The position numbers were made by a program, and so were the translations under genes. Source: Candidatus Omnitrophota bacterium (GTDB lineage: Bacteria; Omnitrophota; Gorgyraeia; 2-01-FULL-45-10). Taken from it: a stretch of DNA of 7,449 bases. Shown in pieces: positions 5,801 through 7,449 of this stretch; the first letter of the stretch is position 1, and every line of letters begins with the position of its first letter. The notes beneath the pieces are model-generated. The model was given only the letters and a program-made list of their open reading frames with translations. It did not search any database and was not told where the DNA came from. The stretch lies in assembly GCA_026387135.1 (NCBI GenBank), contig JAPLMH010000098.1, forward strand, positions 1 to 7,449, in the 5' to 3' direction.

Positions 5801-7449
5801 GTGAGAATAAAGCTATTGATATAGGGACTTCCGAATTTATATATCTCCATCTTGATGATTCCGAAGTAACGGGCGGGCCGGTTTCATACAGTCTTGAAGT
5901 AAGCGACGGTACCAACGTAGTTACCGTGAATAACTTCTGGCAAGCATATCCGGGAAATGCGCTGATATTGCCAAGTAATACGGAAGCTACAAGAGTTTGC
6001 ATGCCTACGATGACTTCGGATAAAGTGGAAGATAATTCGGTTAAACTTGTGGCAGTTAAAGAACTGATTAGATTGGCTAAAGAGCAGAAGAAGCCGATCG
6101 ATCTGTCCGCCATACAGAGCGTATCTTTAGTTATAAAGAAAACCGTCGGAACCAAGGGTGCCATAAGGATCAGCGACATCTATAGATTGGGCGATATCAG
6201 TAAGAATACGTCTGCCATACATGGCGAACTGGAAAAAGGTGAGAAATATAGCGGAAAAGATACAAATATAACGCCAGATGGCCGTATGCATGTTATAGAC
6301 AGGAGCAAAGAGATCACCAAGATGCCTCGTGCTGAAGAAAGTAAGACCATCACCACCGTATTCAAGCCGGATGGCCTAAGATATTACGATCAGGCTGTTA
6401 TCAAGCATGTTGATGAATATATGGGCGAGAAAACTTATATTACAAGGATAATTTACGATGACGCAGGGCAATTCCCTGTAGCATCCGTTACCTTATATCC
6501 GGACGGCAGGAGGGTTATTCATGTAGTCAAGGTAACTTTAGGCGGTTCCGAGATGTATGTCTATAGATTAAATCCTATTACGATGCTGCCGGAGCAAGAC
6601 GCCTACAAAATTGATAATATCAGATCAGACATGCCAATCTCAAGAAAGATGGGCGATTTTGTATATCTTGCCAATATGAAAGATACGTCGGGCGCCAAAC
6701 GTCAAAACAGATATGAGAATAATCTGGCGAATGTAATAATGAACAAGGCATTGGACAGAGAGAAGCAACCTTCTTATCCGACCGCTCCGCTATCAGATGA
6801 AAGCCTCAAATATGTAGCTCGTGTATTAAAAGAGCACTATCCGGAGCTTTCAATTAACGAAAAGGACCTGAAAAAAGCGGAAAATCCTGACGGTATGCAG
6901 ATAAAAGAGATAAAAAAACCCGTTTTTTGGACATTAAGAAATCAGATAATAGGTTTAATGATCTTGCTGTTTTTCGCCGCAAAGATATTAATAGATAGCC
7001 GCTGGTTCAAGAAATTATTTAGGAAAGATAAGGCGCTCAAGCCAAGTCCCGGAGACGGAGAGTTCAAGGCCGAAGAGCCGCCTGTCGCCACCGCAATTGT
7101 CGCAGAGGCTGTAGCTACGGGCCCGGCCGAAGAGGCGCCGGCGGCGGAATTGTCCGAGGAATTATCCGCGGATAAGCAGAAGCTAGCGCAGATAGAATCA
7201 TTAAAAGAAGAATCTAAAAAGATAGAAAAAGAACAGAAAGCGGCTGTCAAAAAGATCCCGTGGGCATATACTAGGCTCATAGTGACTATAATTGTATCCG
7301 CCATTTCGATAACCTTATTGGCAATGAATGCGAGTAATCTTGGCGGATGGGGAGTCGTAGCGTGGATTTTAGCGGCATCCTACCCTGTATTCCTATTGAT
7401 ATACGCGCAATTCTGGGAAGTCAAATGGCGCAAGTGGTGGGATACTATC
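2884..7449 (+). CDS. Giant YD-like repeat membrane protein, downstream fragment (3' partial, same gene after the frameshift)
   Basis: This frame has no stop from 2788 to the right edge; from ATG 2884 it gives 1,522 codons. ATG 2884 is the first plausible start, but its upstream signal is poor (AGG only 3 bases away, AGGAGA 23 bases away), and repeat-like sequence (RYDPIGRL, 2860-2883) lies before it in the same frame. I therefore treat it as a continuation of the upstream fragment, not an independent gene. In order it holds diverged ~100-residue repeats with YD-type hairpins (FDVFGNI 3133, YDLFGNI 3439, YDAAGNRL 3628) to about 5750; a possible beta-sandwich (about 5815-6195); a strand-rich then helical juxtamembrane part; a membrane helix (6943-6993); an Ala/Glu/Pro-rich, coiled-coil-like linker; and two more membrane helices before the edge. 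Only four Cys codons occur. It has neither an Rhs core-toxin C terminus nor an enzyme motif I recognise. The role is inferred to be a membrane-anchored surface protein; the C terminus is missing. Confidence 0.85.
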   Translation, partial: MVVYNRDPKSDSEDNLFRKTEVTYVDGREKSRQTWATNPTGEPIPPKPNSKIIEPISTGIFVQQEDGTCLVDITENNLTVRVRFDVFGNIIDRYVAKGLVVSFEYDNYGRQLSSRTMYLPSKGDPILVKDGVTEKYIAERIENGKVVDRKFIAIGDDQNLKDGWVITGVSTKITETLFDGWWHENYDLFGNIELSIKPFEDNKVAEVIEFDYGPSKILRGSSSTLYRWDVAKKTLADKIETIKTSTVSYDAAGNRLSLVMNKVTHWYWQESMDAAGRLTAKIGGAENEKGEFEPIYIELSEYEGLYGAYGIGDRSYTYAYKPGKGLDVYNPKDAIIKAFRDKTVDPKKTGALYIYDLRINEKALFSWEELQDSRGRPVMRYTLGLYDNKSPRPARKNGKNATKLEYDDNGQPVLAFSGIAHIGTTYALNNNGDIDRKRIISQSVFKEYDKATGHIIARVNNFKKKLVWEEEKDGKGRLVQLYKGKVDVKNWKTAAFKRERVTVLHYDKSDSSTSALRWLMDVADMGQTYILNEDGSHYEDTPFMISWFTGFSEEGYVNNQIVNLKTVESWYELKDPMGLLMSSLSTYENQDAYIIPMKEALSENEPPEKRWGKIKAYQSQEKMKTRFDAWVREDLYYKYGAKDYGVYEIPDSTKTTLLGYLPKGQNFERSSSIIVETDDQGNITYLETDFLTGVARIIMKNKDGLPIKIKVGYMRPGTEVKPEIGNFISINENTSSYEGYYGRFDIADSSETWRIDEKGQRYFVTSKSNTAGIDKKGEVCAKETLYRMAPGDHIVESHTRDNYYKQRGNRRTIIDISSRAVINFDKWGLEYDAYTESIGFYPTVVNKDNKLGINRSKEPIKTKNSKVISRGVMHNPYFPDREPEFYTISKVDYCDNTGEVILYSGEQWTDRFGNVIVDVRRIEEEKKDKGGKTIPGSGKSAISYYFTKDGKIPYAQNADVSKSPSVPVGINKGENKAIDIGTSEFIYLHLDDSEVTGGPVSYSLEVSDGTNVVTVNNFWQAYPGNALILPSNTEATRVCMPTMTSDKVEDNSVKLVAVKELIRLAKEQKKPIDLSAIQSVSLVIKKTVGTKGAIRISDIYRLGDISKNTSAIHGELEKGEKYSGKDTNITPDGRMHVIDRSKEITKMPRAEESKTITTVFKPDGLRYYDQAVIKHVDEYMGEKTYITRIIYDDAGQFPVASVTLYPDGRRVIHVVKVTLGGSEMYVYRLNPITMLPEQDAYKIDNIRSDMPISRKMGDFVYLANMKDTSGAKRQNRYENNLANVIMNKALDREKQPSYPTAPLSDESLKYVARVLKEHYPELSINEKDLKKAENPDGMQIKEIKKPVFWTLRNQIIGLMILLFFAAKILIDSRWFKKLFRKDKALKPSPGDGEFKAEEPPVATAIVAEAVATGPAEEAPAAELSEELSADKQKLAQIESLKEESKKIEKEQKAAVKKIPWAYTRLIVTIIVSAISITLLAMNASNLGGWGVVAWILAASYPVFLLIYAQFWEVKWRKWWDTI
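2962..5760 (+). repeat. Strongly diverged continuation of the tandem repeat
   Basis: The core, seen as T/S-x-aromatic followed five to eight residues later by Gly, recurs at 2983 (TWATNPTGEP), 3229 (TMYLPSKGDP), 3553 (TLYRWD), 3832 (TYAYKPGKG), 4156 (TYALNNNGD), 4465 (TYILNEDGS), 4846 (TTLLGYLPKGQ), 5137 (TWRIDEKGQ), 5410 (TVVNKDNKLG) and 5710 (SYYFTKDGK). Spacings are 246, 324, 279, 324, 309, 381, 291, 273 and 300 bases, the period of the conserved units. Hairpins lie between them, for example FDVFGNI 3133, YDLFGNI 3439, YDAAGNRL 3628, KDPMGLL 4606 and DRFGNVI 5611. From 3814 to 5137 five cores are preceded by [IV]-[GAP]-[DH]-xxx-T. Individual copies are weak; the regular spacing is the main support. 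Confidence 0.6.
5815..6195 (+). other. Possible beta-sandwich (carbohydrate-binding-like) domain between array and membrane
   Basis: The repeat pattern stops near 5750. The next ~127 residues alternate short strands and turns: EFIYLHLDD, VSYSLEVSDGTN, VTVNNFW, VKLVAVKELI, and a final strand pair IQSVSLVIKK and GAIRISDIYRLG. A closing pattern of a hydrophobic strand, a Gly turn, then I-x-I-x-D-I is common in galactose-binding-like and CBM jelly rolls, where the last strand carries a conserved Asp. I see no definite ligand residues. This is fold-level resemblance only. Confidence 0.35.
6943..6993 (+). other. First transmembrane helix
   Basis: Seventeen residues (IIGLMILLFFAAKILI region) form a hydrophobic run interrupted by one Lys near its end. 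Aromatic and basic residues precede it (PVFWTLRNQ) and a strongly basic stretch follows (RWFKKLFRKDK). By the positive-inside rule this places the large repeat region outside the cytoplasmic membrane and the following linker in the cytoplasm. The segment before it (about 6790-6910) looks helical and charged. Confidence 0.75.
7021..7257 (+). other. Ala/Glu/Pro-rich linker with coiled-coil-like segment
   Basis: The first part (to about 7150) is low in complexity and rich in Ala, Glu and Pro (for example EEPPVATAIVAEAVA), typical of a disordered spacer. The second part, about 7147-7257, is Lys/Glu-rich with spaced Leu, Ile and Ala (LAQIESLKEESKKIEKEQ), as expected for a short coiled coil or charged helix. 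Placed between membrane helices one and two, it is predicted to face the cytoplasm. The GC content rises locally because of Ala codons. Confidence 0.6.
7276..7413 (+). other. Second and third transmembrane helices (hairpin)
   Basis: Two hydrophobic segments, LIVTIIVSAISITLLAM (7276-7326) and WGVVAWILAASYPVFLLIY (about 7348-7404), are joined by a short polar loop, NASNLGG. Basic residues flank both outer ends (AVKKIPWAYTR before, WEVKWRKWW after), so the pair should form a hairpin with both ends in the cytoplasm. The frame is still open at the edge, so further helices or a cytoplasmic domain may follow. Confidence 0.75.

Noticed and set aside
5630..6365. Short frames 5630-5824 (+), 5715-6179 (-) and 6180-6365 (-)
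   Set aside because: They lie within the main open frame, which carries the last repeat core (5710) and the possible beta-sandwich. The products are low in complexity with no motif.
6942..7304. Antisense 120-codon frame with an Ser/Ala-rich, partly hydrophobic product
   Set aside because: It is the complement of the Ala/Glu-rich linker and membrane helix of the main gene; its composition follows from those codons.

Overview
The window is coding on the + strand from edge to edge. I see no intergenic gap, RNA gene, mobile element, CRISPR array, promoter or terminator. It appears to be an internal piece of one giant gene, about 2,482 codons here and truncated at both edges. A single-base frame change near 2829-2862 cuts it into two reading frames. 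The upstream frame is open from the left edge (codons from base 3) to TAA at 2895-2897. The downstream frame is open from 2788 to the right edge at 7449, with its first usable ATG at 2884. The same protein repeat runs on both sides of the break, so I read the halves as one gene.

Layout: (1) 3-480, an N-terminal part of this fragment that I do not recognise, with a short Gly/Ala-rich hydrophobic stretch at the edge. (2) About 483-5750, roughly 18 units averaging about 307 bases (about 102 residues). Each has a strand-turn-strand core (AKFVNKDGK-like) and usually a YD/Rhs-like hairpin (YDPVGNL). Units at 1428-2225 are highly alike, and similarity fades outward on both sides, most strongly toward the 3' end. 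(3) About 5815-6195, a possible beta-sandwich, perhaps carbohydrate-binding. (4) About 6340-6900, mixed strand then helical juxtamembrane sequence. (5) 6943-7449, one membrane segment, an Ala/Glu/Pro-rich and coiled-coil-like linker, then two more membrane segments, still open at the edge.

The simplest model is a giant envelope protein. The repeat stalk would lie outside the cytoplasmic membrane and the protein would be anchored by at least three C-terminal helices, with the charged linker in the cytoplasm. The near absence of cysteine (about 5 in 2,482 codons) fits an extracytoplasmic location.

Organism: base composition is intermediate, and ATA (Ile) and AGA/AGG (Arg) codons are frequent. 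With a giant YD-like membrane protein, this recalls uncultivated bacteria such as Candidatus Omnitrophota, a group known for extremely large genes. This is a tentative inference; no marker gene is present. Function is unknown, and a frame error in a metagenome assembly is as likely as a real mutation.
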